The translations under genes and the position numbers were made by a program. A stretch of 64,000 bases of DNA from Helicocarpus griseus UAMH5409 (lineage: Eukaryota > Ascomycota > Eurotiomycetes > Onygenales > Ajellomycetaceae): positions 1 through 64,000 of the forward strand of contig PDNB01000098.1 of NCBI GenBank assembly GCA_002573585.1, read 5' to 3'. Of this stretch, positions 46,715 to 57,961 are shown piece by piece. How positions within the stretch are numbered: position 1 is the first letter of the stretch; every line of letters starts with the position of its first letter. The notes below the pieces were generated by a model. The model was not told where the DNA came from, searched no databases, and saw nothing but the letters and a program-made list of their open reading frames with translations.

Positions 46715-49700
46715 GATGGGAGACTGTATCCGCGATCAAAACGAGAGACTGGAGTTGGAGAGTATGAGTGGGCGGAAGAGGGAGAGGGAGTTGCTGTGAG
46801 GGAGAATGGAGGATGACAGTGAGGTAGAGGGAGAGAGGGAGAGATGAGGTTCGTCGACGGCTTTCTTTTTAGGGGGAGAGGTCGGAGGCAGTTGGGCGGT
46901 GGAGATAAAACGAAGGGGGCTTCACTCGGGGGAAGATCCAGACCACCACTATGTATATCCTACTAGACAACACTCAACACAGCAGCAGCAGCACGAACAT
47001 GCAGCAGAAACCAGCAGAATAGCAGAGAACGAGAGTCGAGAACAGGAGAACAAGCAGAAGCAGACGGAGGGTTGCAGGGGATAAAAAGGGAAAAGAGGGA
47101 CGAAGAAGAAGAAGAAGAAGAAGAAGAAGAAGAAGAAGAAATGATGGATGGATGTGAAGAGGTTGACAACGAGTTTGGAGCAGCCAACACAGAAAAAAAA
47201 AGACGCAAAACCCAAAACAGACTAGGGGACCGCTAGGGTTACAGTACAGTACAGTAAATGACAGTACAGCTACCTGGTCCTGTTCCTGTCACTGCTACCG
47301 TGGTCAGTCACTCCCGTTCTCTGGAACAGCCAGGTACCCCGTAACTTACCATACGGTCAGACAGACACATAGACATTACATACATGCTGACGAGGCAGGT
47401 GATGTAATTATTCCAATTATACATACAGTACACCAGTTGCATACAGTTACATATAAGTACCCAATATCAACTCGATATCATCATCATGATGGATTATATC
47501 AAAAGCGGATAATTGCATTCTACTCCAAGATCTATTAACTACATACATACGTCTACTATCTCAATATAGCCGTCCCTTAATACCCTGAACTATAAGTTGC
47601 ACGCGTCATTTCAATAATATGGGTGGGTTACAGCGAGTGTTCTTAGCAGCCATTCATTATTCCCCCAGTCTTCAAATGCATACATATATGTCCGCCTGCT
47701 AAGCTTCATCCTGCCAGGTTCGTTGCCATATATCTGGCATCTGATAAATGCTTACCAGCGTCTGCTAAATTCACTTCAGCTTACTTGCATCCATATTCCT
47801 CGTGGCTAAGCCATTACCCGCGGCCGATTCAGTCCGCCCTTCTCCCGCCACTACTCCTGACATCTACTTCTACATCTACAGTCATACTACACTACAGCAG
47901 ATGTATATACTGCTTTACTCCTACAGAGTACGAACATGTCTCGGTATGTTTACTCCCCTGTTACACCGCCTTGATGGTAGGACAACTCCTCGACCAGCCA
48001 AAGAACTGTAGGCAAAATCACCACACTTCCACAAACCACCCGGCAGGTTCAGGTACGTTGCTCTCCCGATTCGAGGAATATCGCCAATGTATCAGTGTGG
48101 CACTAAGAAGAAACACTTGGCTCTCGTGTTAATAGGTGCTTTCGAGGCTATTCGAGAAGTCGCATCGATGACTTCACTATCACACACTGTACGCAGGTTT
48201 ACGACAGCTCAAATTCCAGATTTTAAAAAGAATGAATGCTCCGTATCAACGACTTGATCATACAGCAGATACATGCATAGATGGGTGTCGTCTACATAGA
48301 TCTATTCGCAGATGGCCGTGTTGGGCCATCACATCACGTCGCATATCAATGACCTGGTCAATGGTCACGCCGCATGTTCATGCTTCGAAGAAGATTCCGC
48401 CCATTCATTTCCAAATTTCCCACCCAAGAATTGTCTCTTACCCCTCCATCAACCGTTATCCGACAATCGATATCAAAATACCTTTGATAGCGAAATGTCA
48501 AGAATATACATCTTCAACAACATCCTCAGAAATATATATTACGCCGGAGAAATAATAATATCCACTGTCGATCCCCAATATCAAACCCCTACCAGCCTAA
48601 CCACGCCACTAAACCATTTCCAGCGCCTGAAACTGAAACCACGCTAACCGCCCTACCATCGCTGTCAAAGAGCCTTGACTTTTTTTTGACTAGAGTAGGC
48701 CAAACAACCCGAGATGTCTAAGAATCATGGTGGATACCCCTTACCTTTATTAAGGAGCAAAAGGGGAGTCTGGAAACTCTTGACTTTCGCCCAGGGACAC
48801 GAGAGGGCGAACTCTGAAAGCATGTTTGGACGGGACCCCTTTTTGACCACACCGTCGGCTGGGGAGAACAATTGTTTCAGGCGACAGATTGACGGGCGAA
48901 TGGGATGGGTGGTTTGAAACATTTTTATATTTCACAGGACTCAAGAGTCGAGAGTTGCAGGCATAGGTCTTCTCCCTTGAAATTCTGACTTGGAGAATTT
49001 GCCACATATATGATATGCGAATCGATCCCCGTTCTCCGCAAATCCCGTCTCTAGATCGTTCTTGAGACTTGCAGGCTAAACACGCTGAATAAATTGGCAA
49101 GCTAAAAAGGAAAAGAGGTGAAAGAGCAGGCATTTTTTTCCCCGGCTCTATATTCTATATACTTCATGATCAATTGATGATCGATTCATGCTTCAAACCA
49201 CCACCTTTATTTACCGTGCCCATTGATTTGAGCCCTCTCCCACAAAGAACGTCAGAAAAAGCCAAAAAGTACTCCGTCAAAAGAAGAACCATTCGTTATC
49301 ATCGAACCAGCCAAACCAGCGCCGACCAACAGCGCCGCAGTCTTGTCTTGTCCAATCCCTCGTCGACTCCTTGGTCCGCGCTAAATATAGTTCAGGTGGC
49401 TCAGTCCAGCCGGCGCGTGGGGCGGCGTACCGTACCACCATCGTATGTGTATTACCAGACAGTATGATACCGTCAATACGCACTGAGACAGTACGATACG
49501 GTAGTCGACGGTCCACAACTTCCTCTATCATACATCGCTGATCAATGTTGGATGGATTGGATGGAAAAGATGGTGAATATTCGATTCATTTACTCTACTA
49601 ACTGCTCAAGTTTGTTCGAGCAACGTGCTATATACGCTGGATATACATGCCTATCCCACCATGATCTATACCAGCTAACCCATCTTAGCGCCTAGCGCCG

Positions 49701-50737
49701 TCTATCCCTCTCCCAGGGTGTGAAACAGCTCGCGACTGTCTCGAGCATACGGGGATTCGGGGAACGGGACGAATGTTATGAGCTCCCGACCGGAAACCCG
49801 CTATTATGAGTATGATTCAATCCCATATACGAGCGCCGTCAGTTGTCGGATGTTTGTCGGGAGCAACCCCCCGCCTCCATAGGTATGTCTGAGTTCTGGC
49901 CGTAACTCCCGAGGACGGAGCCCAGTGAAGCACACAATGAGACACTCGAGTTCTTGCCCTTGGACTTACTTACAAGCTTTCCAGCGCAGTGCAGGGAAGG
50001 AAGAAAGGATTTTGGTCTGGTGGAGGAGCCCATGAAAATACGGATTGCGCCGTTATGTTATGGTTGTATCGTGCCCGACACTGACTGCAGAAGTCTGCAG
50101 GAGTTTTCTCGTCCTCCTGCGTCCTCATGGATTCATGGAACTTCGTTGGACTTTATACAGGCTAAAGCTAGCTGATCATCGCAGTATCCATCTATTCTCT
50201 GTGTGGCTTGGCTGATGTGAGGAAGAAGAGTCAAGAGTCGTTGAAAGCACGGTAACAGCGCTAACTACGAACTAATCGGTAGGGCTGAACAAGCAGGGCT
50301 CCGCTGTAGAGAGACAATTCGGACGAAAAAAAAAAGGATTGATCTTAAGGATGTCATATATAGCAGAAGGCGCAGGGCTGGGCAGAGACAACATGGTCTA
50401 AATCTAACTAAACCGGCAGAGACTTTGGCAGGTAAAGGAAAAGTCGAGGAGTTAATTTTATATTTGCTAGTTGCTAAGGGATGCTGCATATATGCTGAAA
50501 CTTTGCTGACGCTCTGTCGAGAGAGATAATAATGGCAGCAACAAGCAACTTAGCTCCACCCCGCCCCGTCTAGTGGCCGACTTGGATGGCGGAGTTAGGT
50601 TAGAATTGTCCAGTCTAGCTGACGAGACAAGCATTCGGACCTTGTCGGGTTTGACTTGTCTCTCCGTCAAGACTTTTCGGCTCCGTCATTGCTATTGCTT
50701 GATGTCCGGCTTGCTATGGAGCAGTTTTGTATCGAGC
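46715..50737. other. 4-kb non-coding stretch upstream of chitin synthase
   Basis: It begins with purine-rich leader sequence and a (GAA)n run at 47102-47141, then agtacagtac-type short repeats near 47238-47270. A 17-bp imperfect direct repeat lies at 49457-49473 and 49486-49502. No frame looks like a real gene. Confidence 0.45.
47102..47141 (+). repeat. (GAA)n microsatellite
   Basis: An uninterrupted run of about 13 GAA units, some 400 bp upstream of the chitin synthase start codon. Confidence 0.9.
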
Positions 50738-51744
50738 TCAGGAGCAATGCACTTCTCCGCCATCATGTGTGTGGCATTCCTGATATATTACAGTTGTATC
50801 AGCAATACGTCTCAACGCGGGCTAGCGGCCAAATTTAAAAAGGGAAAAGGGAGGGCCATATATTCCCACCTTTGGAGCATCAACCGTCGACGTTGCTGGC
50901 TGCGCTGGCGTCGTCAGCGAGGGAGTCTCCTCACTCTCATCCCCCGAGCATCCCACCCCCGGCACAGCGATATCAAACGCGTACGTCTCTGCCGCAAAGT
51001 ACTGCAGCGCATTACTATCTCTCGTCGCAAACGTGGCATTATGCGCCGCAAGCTCCATCACGTCCGCATACGAATCAGCAAAGTGGCCGACGTGGTCCTC
51101 GCCAATGGCCGGCATGTGGTAGAGCCGGTGGATCAGGTCGAGGCCGAAGAAAGTGTTCCGCTCTGAATGCGCAACGGTGTACCCGCGCGTGCAGAAGTAT
51201 TCGAGATAGAGTCGTGTCGAGTAGGAGAGCGGGCAGATGACGGTTTCGCCCGTGGCGTTTGTGCCGCGCCAGTGGCCGCCGTAATCTGATGAGCGGTGTC
51301 AGCGTATCAGCTATTATGGAGGTGAAAGAGCGGAAGCAAAGGAGGCTACCCACCGGGAAGCTGACATTTCCCATCCGGATCGTCACAGCGGAACAGCGTG
51401 TTTGCCTTGTTCGCGCTGACGATTCTGGCAAGATTGCCGATTACCCCGTTGGATGGCGCGTTGCCAAAGTACTTGCGGTAAATGCCTGAATCATTGCCAA
51501 ACCGGAGGGCATGGTCCCTGGCATGACTCGCCAGCGTGACGGCGTCTTGCAAGCCCCGACGCAGCATTGTCTGCTCGGTAGCATTGCATGACTTGTGAAT
51601 CGGATATTCGTCGACTGAGCCGTGGTCCCATTGTTGAGACGGTAAGTCTGCTCGAGGTAACAGCGGGCTCGACTCGGCCAGGGGAGCTGCGTGGACGGCG
51701 GCCGCACAGGCGGATACCAGGATGCAAGGTAGGGAAATCTTCAT
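50738..51744 (-). CDS. aspf2: Asp f 2/Pra1-like secreted zinc-binding protein
   Basis: Three exons: 51744-51354, 51285-50870 and 50779-50738, giving 282 residues. The signal peptide is at residues 1-19. Family marks are SVDEYPIHKSCNATEQTML, YRKYFGNAPSNGVIG, FRCDDPDGKC, YGGHWRGTNATGETVICPLS and DSNALQYFAAETYAFDIA. The short last exon (13 codons plus stop) encodes ECHTHDGGEVHCS, the Cys/His tail that binds zinc in relatives. Asp f 2 and Candida Pra1 are secreted zinc scavengers; the Aspergillus fumigatus protein is an allergen and is repressed by zinc. In that species its gene sits beside the zinc transporter gene zrfC, which is not seen here. Introns are 51286-51353 and 50780-50869. Confidence 0.92.
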
Positions 51745-52663
51745 GTTGGATGGACGAGGGCGAAATGGGATTGAGATAACTACTACTTTGAAATGACCCT
51801 TGCTATTCCGACAGCTGACAGGAGGGGACAGAGATCCTTGGAGGGATTTTGACAGCTTTATATAGTGAGTAGCTTGACCCAGGATCGCCCGTCAACCCTC
51901 CAATATCCCACAGCCCCGTCATACTCATCCGAGTCAACGGGAAGAATATTTCTCGAATTGCGCACCATCAGTGACAGACATTTGCCCGCAAGGTTCCTTC
52001 ATCATGTCCCGCTTTGATGCTAGCGCTGCAGAAAAGTGGTGATGCCGAGAAGACAGCGCTGCTGGGCAGAAGGACCTTGGGGATGAGACGGAGAAAATGG
52101 AAGAATCCGCAAACGGGTCATGAAGATACGGGCTCCTGACTGGTTAATCGGAAACAGAAAAAGTCAATTGAGGTCTTGGCCATGAGAAACGGGACAATTT
52201 CACGACCGTCGACTATGGCCCATGGAATACGGTCTACGAAGAAGCAAAGGTGGGCTGAACCATGTACAGAGACTTTTCCAACTTGCAACCAAACTGGTGG
52301 TAGACTACTAGGCCCAATTGATGTAAGTGACCTCAGTAATTCAATGGATAATCCACGTAGAGGCTCCCACATATCGTTCGCTATACATCAGATGTATGTA
52401 CTGTACATGTGTATAGCAGCCTCTTGCTGTTGTCGTCCTCCGTATGCGATCCTGCTGACTCAGAATGACGTCTTCAGATCTGACCTCCAGAGATCTCATC
52501 GGCGGCATCTTGCATCTTGGGATACATACCATGGACATCCAGAACTCAATTGGCCGCTTTTCGACCCTGCAGCAAGTATTTACGTCGCCTGGGATATAGA
52601 ACAACCCCCTGCCCTGACCGAGAGCCCCCGTCCTAGAACCCCCGGGCATACTCCCTCCGCCAA
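51745..52663. other. Divergent promoter region
   Basis: It lies between the Asp f 2-like gene (minus) and the class IV aminotransferase-fold gene (plus). No gene is supported. Confidence 0.5.
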
Positions 52664-53527
52664 ATGGCGCCATTACAAAAACCCGATTCTTCCCCCAACT
52701 TTCAAATAATATCTACCATCCGCTACGACCCAGCCCTCTCCAACCTCCCTATCCAGTCAGGCGCATACCCCTCGCCAGAAAACTCCCCCTACTATCTTCT
52801 CAGCCACCACCGTGTCCGCCTCCTCGCCGCCGCCAAAGCCTTCCAATGGCCCGCTGCAATTGCCCTCCTGGACCAGCCCCCCGAAGCAGCACTCGCACTG
52901 CTTACCGACGTCTTGGACAAACACACGCAATCCGACCCAACACGCTCATGGCGACTGCGCGTTCTGCTTGATCACAGCGGCAACATCACAGCCGAAGCTA
53001 ATCCGCTCCCCACCCCGCCCTCTCCGCATATACTACTCCTACCGCCAGACGGCCGCCTATCCTTCTCCAATCTCCTCCAGTCATCCTCGGTACAAAAGAT
53101 AAAACCATGGACCCTCGTCCTCGACACCGAACCTACGCCCCCGTCCCTGTTCACCACACACAAAACCACCGCCCGCGATGGATACACCGCCTCACGCGCG
53201 CGCACTGGTATCTCATCCCCGCAGGAGGAAATGGAGGTCTTGATACACAACCCCGCCGGCGAGGTGATGGAGGGGAGCATCACGACTGTGTATTTTCGCC
53301 GCCAAAGAAGGAAGTCGGACTCCGGAGATGGAGATAATGATGAGTATTATTGGGTTACGCCGCCGCTGTCTTGTGGCGGGAATGCGGGGACGACGAGGCG
53401 GTATGCGCTTGCGGCGGGGATGTGTGTTGAAGAGGTTGTGAGGGTTGAGGATTTGCGGCTGGGGATGGAGGTTTGGTTGAGTAATGGGGTCAGGGGGTTT
53501 TGGCCGGCGGTTTTGATGGATGTTTAA
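52664..53527 (+). CDS. abz2: Aminodeoxychorismate lyase-like class IV PLP enzyme
   Basis: A single-exon frame of 287 residues with the class IV aminotransferase fold: an N-terminal ISTIRYDPAL...YYLLSHHRVRLLAAA, a central THKTTARDGY with the likely PLP lysine Lys167, EVMEGSITTVYF and a C-terminal TRRYALAAGMCVEEVV. This arrangement fits fungal Abz2, which makes 4-aminobenzoate from aminodeoxychorismate for folate synthesis. A branched-chain aminotransferase is less likely, because the protein is short and lacks that family's longer ends. It is convergent with cox9. Confidence 0.85.
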   Translation: MAPLQKPDSSPNFQIISTIRYDPALSNLPIQSGAYPSPENSPYYLLSHHRVRLLAAAKAFQWPAAIALLDQPPEAALALLTDVLDKHTQSDPTRSWRLRVLLDHSGNITAEANPLPTPPSPHILLLPPDGRLSFSNLLQSSSVQKIKPWTLVLDTEPTPPSLFTTHKTTARDGYTASRARTGISSPQEEMEVLIHNPAGEVMEGSITTVYFRRQRRKSDSGDGDNDEYYWVTPPLSCGGNAGTTRRYALAAGMCVEEVVRVEDLRLGMEVWLSNGVRGFWPAVLMDV

Positions 53528-54653
53528 GCGTGGGTGGTCTCTTGTGAGATTGGTAATTGATATGACATGGCACGTGTTAGGTGTTGTTCAGCGGGTTCGA
53601 GAGTGGCAGTGGATATTGTATAGTACGTATAAATATACCCTTTGAATTAACAATTGGGGAAGATGTCTCTCCCCGCTTTCGTAATATATGTCATATACTG
53701 ATTTCATTTCCTCCTGCAATAATCTAGCTCCGTCCACATCCCATCCCAACTCCACCTAGATCTTGATATAATAAACACGCCATACAACCTAAACTCCAAG
53801 ACTTCCCGGGGGGGAAGATGTTTGTGGGGTCAGTGGGAGTGGGAGTTCGGAGTTGGGAGCGGGAGATAGGCCAGTAACAACTGCGAAATGAGACCTCGCT
53901 CGGTGAGCTAACCAGCACGCATCAGTTCCATCTCAGCTGAACAAAACATGAAGTAGGGTATTTTGGGACAGGAATAGGAGAGTAACATGACGGCCAGCAC
54001 GCGCACAAATCAGGGCCACAGACCTCGGCATGGTATGTGTATACCTGCCCTCCCTTTTGGGATTGAAGAGTGGTGATACAAAGTGTCTTGCTGTGATGTC
54101 TCGATGCCGTGGATGATTTTCCAATAGCGTGGACAACGTCCGTCATTGTTTTCATATTGTTCTTCATGCTTGGAATTGGAGTAAAAGGTACCAAGCATGA
54201 TCTCTCCATCCGCGACAGAAATAGGTATGCCTGAATTGACAATGGCAAACAAAACCAACATCTTGGACAGATATAAAGTTATATAACAATAAAAACCCCC
54301 GAGTTCTTTTTTTTGCTTTCTAAATCATATTATATACACATACGTTCCGAGCTCACCCCATCACACACGCACCAGCACGGGACCAGCGAAAGAAGCATTC
54401 AAACAGAAAGCCACTCGGACTCCATCCCAATCGCATATCAAGTAACCAGATATCTCCGTCATGTCGCACGGAAGCTCAAAGCAAGCGGAAGGTCTCCGGG
54501 ACAAAACGACTCGACTGGAGCGGGAGGCTCAAAACAATTCGTCTTCCGGATGGCTGGGCGCGGTCGTCCGTGAGAATGGGTGACGAAATCATGAGGGCGG
54601 TCTACAGTACGGGTGCAGCGTAGGACGGGATTTGCGGTTCGATTTCAGGCATT
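53528..54653. other. Intergenic 3' flanks
   Basis: It lies between the convergent abz2-like gene and cox9. No gene seen. Confidence 0.5.
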
Positions 54654-55237
54654 CTAGTTGTTGAGAAGGCCCTTGGCGCGGTCCTCTTCGAGCTTGGAGT
54701 AGAAGCGGTCACGGGCCCGGACGCGGGGGAGGTGGTAGCCTGTAATTACTTTGTGAGTTTATGATTGCCTATTGGGATCAGGAGATTACGGAGGAGAGTA
54801 TAGGTGGAGGAAGGACGAGGACATGTCGATACGTACCGTACCACCATAGGTAGCCGAAAGTAGTTCCGAGACCTGAATGGGAGGGGCGTTAGCTTGTTTT
54901 CTTCGCGGATACCACCAGCGTATATATTTCGGGTTTCGAGGTGGAAATGCCAATTGATTGCTGGTCGATTCCCCATTCCCGCGCCAGCATTCGGGACTCA
55001 AAATTGAGCCGGATATTGATCTCATGCAAATAAACAAACAGCACCGACAAGGACAGGGCCACTCACCAAAGGCAGTGCTGAGATCCAGCACGAGGCCCTT
55101 ACGGAGCATCTGCATAAAATATACGTTAGTATCAATGACCAATTGAGCGCATTGCCGGCGCAATATAAACGTTTAAATGGGTTGCCATATGGAATCGCAC
55201 ATACCCCCGTGATGGGCTTGATAGCGGTGGCAGCCAT
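54654..55237 (-). CDS. cox9: Cytochrome c oxidase subunit Cox9 (VIIa-like)
   Basis: Four exons of 33, 43, 36 and 86 bp: 55237-55205, 55109-55067, 54872-54837 and 54739-54654. They give 65 residues. The protein reads MAATAIKPITG, then MLRKGLVLDLSTAFG, LGTTFGYLWWYG and YHLPRVRARDRFYSKLEEDR. One membrane helix with a Trp-Trp motif followed by a charged matrix-side helix matches the small yeast subunit. All three introns start gt and end ag, and phase is kept throughout. The gene is easily missed because no exon exceeds 29 codons. Confidence 0.88.
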
Positions 55238-55812
55238 TGCACCGGATTGCGAGCAACCAGTGGGGTATAACAGGAGACGAGCAGAGGAGGAGAGTTAATC
55301 TGGGATCGCGAAGGAACAGAGTGGTGTGCTCTGTTGGAAGAGGACGGTGGAATAGAGGGAGATTGATATGTGAAGATGGTTGATGTTGACTGTTTGATGC
55401 TTCGGATGATCTTGGAAGCGGGCAATCACGTGATGGCAGGTTGGTGGGAAAGACAGCGAGGGAGACAGAGGGAGGATCGGGAGAGTGGGATGTATGAAAC
55501 AGTCACTGGGAAGAGGTAATAGTGTCAGTTAGAACTAAGCTGTATATTCATACATGTAAAATTATCCCCATTCACTCCTCGACAATGGACTTTTGTATTT
55601 ATTGGCGCCCGCCCAGTCCTCTCTCACGTGATCCTCCTCCTCACTCCAGCTTCTTCATACAGCTCCATATCGACATCACCATCAAGACTCTCAACCTAGA
55701 CGGGGATAAGAAAGCAGCGGCGGATACTCAAAAGCTGCCACGCTTTTACTTGTTTCTCTCTATCCCGTCATTTCCTCCGTACAGGCCGCTCTCATCAGCA
55801 CCCCTTAACCCC
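55238..55812. promoter_or_regulatory. Divergent promoter, cox9/taf8
   Basis: 575 bp separate the two divergent starts. In-frame codons upstream of 55813 exist back to 55522, so taf8 could have a longer N-terminus. Confidence 0.45.
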
Positions 55813-56964
55813 ATGAACCCCAGCACCACCATGGCTCCTCTCAACCCTCCCGCTCCGTCCGCTCCCTCCGCCGCCTCCCCTTCCTCTCCGCTAAATCTAA
55901 AACGCTCGTCATCTCCAGACTTCAAAGATCCAGCCATAAAACGACAGCGCCGCCAATACCCCCACCATCACCGTCTCCAGAATCCTCTACAAACCAACCT
56001 CCCAGACCCAGCAATCACAGACGACGCTTCCGTGGACACGCTACTCAACCTCTCCATTAGCCTGCTACTGCGCGATAATGGGTTTAGCCATGCGGAGCCT
56101 GTTGCGCTGGATAGTTTCAGGAACGGAGTGGAGGAATGTACGTGCAAATAACATTCTACAATTCACACATTCATCAATTACTAACACTACCTAGACATGC
56201 TCCATTTCCTCTCCTACATCCGTCAGTCCATGGCCTCCTGTCGCCGCATGCAACCTTTGCCAATCGACTTTGAACACGCCCTCCGCAACAACAGTCTCTC
56301 ACTCGACTACCTACGTCCCTACTTAAAATACCCTCCCTCAACCTCCATCCAGCCGCCTCCAAGTCTCCTCCCCACCCCTCCACCTGAAGAGCCAACTCCG
56401 CGCACCGATCTTCCCTTTTTAGGCCCAGATCTAAGTGGAACGGCCCATCGTCAAAGGGCCACGCATATTCCCAAACATTTCCCCAATTTCCCCAGCAGAC
56501 ACACGTACCAGGAAACGCCTGTGTTCACCACGCGCGAGACGGATCCGCGCAAGATTAGAGAGAAGGCGACGGAGGAGGGGCGGTTGGGAGAAGAGGCGTT
56601 GCGCAAGCTGGCTCGCGCGGCCAAAGAGGGACAGACTGGATTGACGGAGCAGCGGGATAAGAGGCTGTGGGGAAGGAAGAATGAGAATATGGAGACCATG
56701 TTTGAGAAGACGCTCAAGGGGATTGCGAAGAAGGTGGCAAAGCAGCAGCAGAGTATAGAACCTGAGGCAGGGCTTCTAGGTTTCGATCTCGGATCGTCTG
56801 AGCCGTTGAGAAGCAAGACTCCGTTGGTTCCATCGAAAGCGTCAACCAAGCCGGATTTGAGCCCGATTGTCAACTGTGACAGGGTGTATTGGCGGAAGCA
56901 GACAAGGGCGGATGTGCGCAAGGTCGATAAAAAGGCGAAGGATGGGAAGACGGGCGCTGGTTGA
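55813..56964 (+). CDS. taf8: TFIID subunit TAF8
   Basis: Two exons, 55813-56137 and 56195-56964, with intron 56138-56194 (57 bp). The product has 364 residues from the chosen ATG. The N-terminal histone-fold (bromodomain-associated) region has VDTLLNLSISLLLRDNGFSH and, across the splice, YMLHFLSYIRQSMASCRRMQ. The TAF8 C-terminal part follows, with LDYLRPYLKYPPS, LPPP-like Pro tracts, FPSRHTYQETPVF and REKATEEGRL. TAF8 pairs with TAF10 within TFIID. The family fit is good. Confidence 0.88.
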
Positions 56965-57165
56965 GCAGAGGGGTTAAAATCGGCTCGAGGCTGTTTTCTA
57001 TTTATATTATTGTCCATTGGCAAGGCGTTCGGATGAGATTGGGATTGGCATTGGCATTGCATAGGATTCGAGAAAGATACCCGTAATTCGCGCGTCGAGG
57101 TGTATGATAGTATAGGGTTGGCATCGCATATCTCACTGTAATTTGTGTAATCGATCAATTCCCCG

Positions 57166-57590
57166 TCATTGCTTGCTCTTATCCTCGTTCTTATTCTGTT
57201 TCTCCGCCTTCCCCTTGTCCCCCAGCCTATCCCACGCCGTAGTCTCAACCGTAAGCCCACCGGCACATCTAGCACAAAAAGAACACAATCAGCTACACAT
57301 TCCCCCGTCGTATCCTTCTCTCCACTCCCCTTGAAAGAGATATCAGACAGAACTCACCGCCTAAACAACCGCACAATACTCTCGCACTCAATACGCCCCG
57401 TTACCGCCCCCTTCTCTGGCGGATTGCAGGAGTACTGGACCATTTCAAACAGCGGACACTCGGCCAGGTTCACAGGCGTCTTGCGCGACTTTACTATGTT
57501 GTTTCTTTGGATTGTTTGGACTTGTGCTGGAAGGTCGGACGCGGGGAAGGGCGGGGGGTGGGAGGGGTTTTCGGGGTAGTAGGTAGACAT
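57166..57590 (-). CDS. som1: Mitochondrial export protein Som1
   Basis: Two exons, 57590-57358 and 57268-57166, giving 111 residues. It shows PPFPASDLPAQVQTI, LAECPLFEMVQYSCNPPEKG, CESIVRLFRR and, across the 89-bp intron, CAGGLTVETTAWDRL, all marks of the Som1 family. Som1 supports the inner-membrane peptidase (Imp1/Imp2) in maturing exported mitochondrial proteins. The C-terminal tail is Lys/Glu-rich. The gene is convergent with taf8. Confidence 0.9.
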
Positions 57591-57961
57591 TGGGTTGAGG
57601 TATGGGAGTTGTAGGAACTAGAGAGGGAGGAGGGTCAGAATATGGGAGTTAGACGTGATTGTAAATTTGGCCTGGGTATAGATGAGTGAGGATAGGATGC
57701 TTCTGATGATGGGGTGAAGAAGGAAGAAGTAGTACCTATGGAGTTGGGAGTTTCGGATATTTGAATATATATATTTTGCGGAGTTCGGAGAAACTTGACC
57801 ATGACGGCGCAACATCGCCGACTGGACTTCCATCACTTTCATCAACAACAACAAAGACCTACGCTACTACATTGCACTGCAACTACCAATCCAATTGAAT
57901 GTGTCTGACGCGGGGATAGGACAATGGGCCACAAGCTCGGTGGAGGGGTACTGGGGAATGA
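57591..57961. promoter_or_regulatory. Divergent promoter, som1/XRCC2-like
   Basis: About 370 bp shared by two divergent genes. No specific site can be assigned. Confidence 0.4.

Noticed and set aside
49457..49502. 17-bp imperfect direct repeat
   Set aside because: Only two copies with two mismatches and no flanking element structure.
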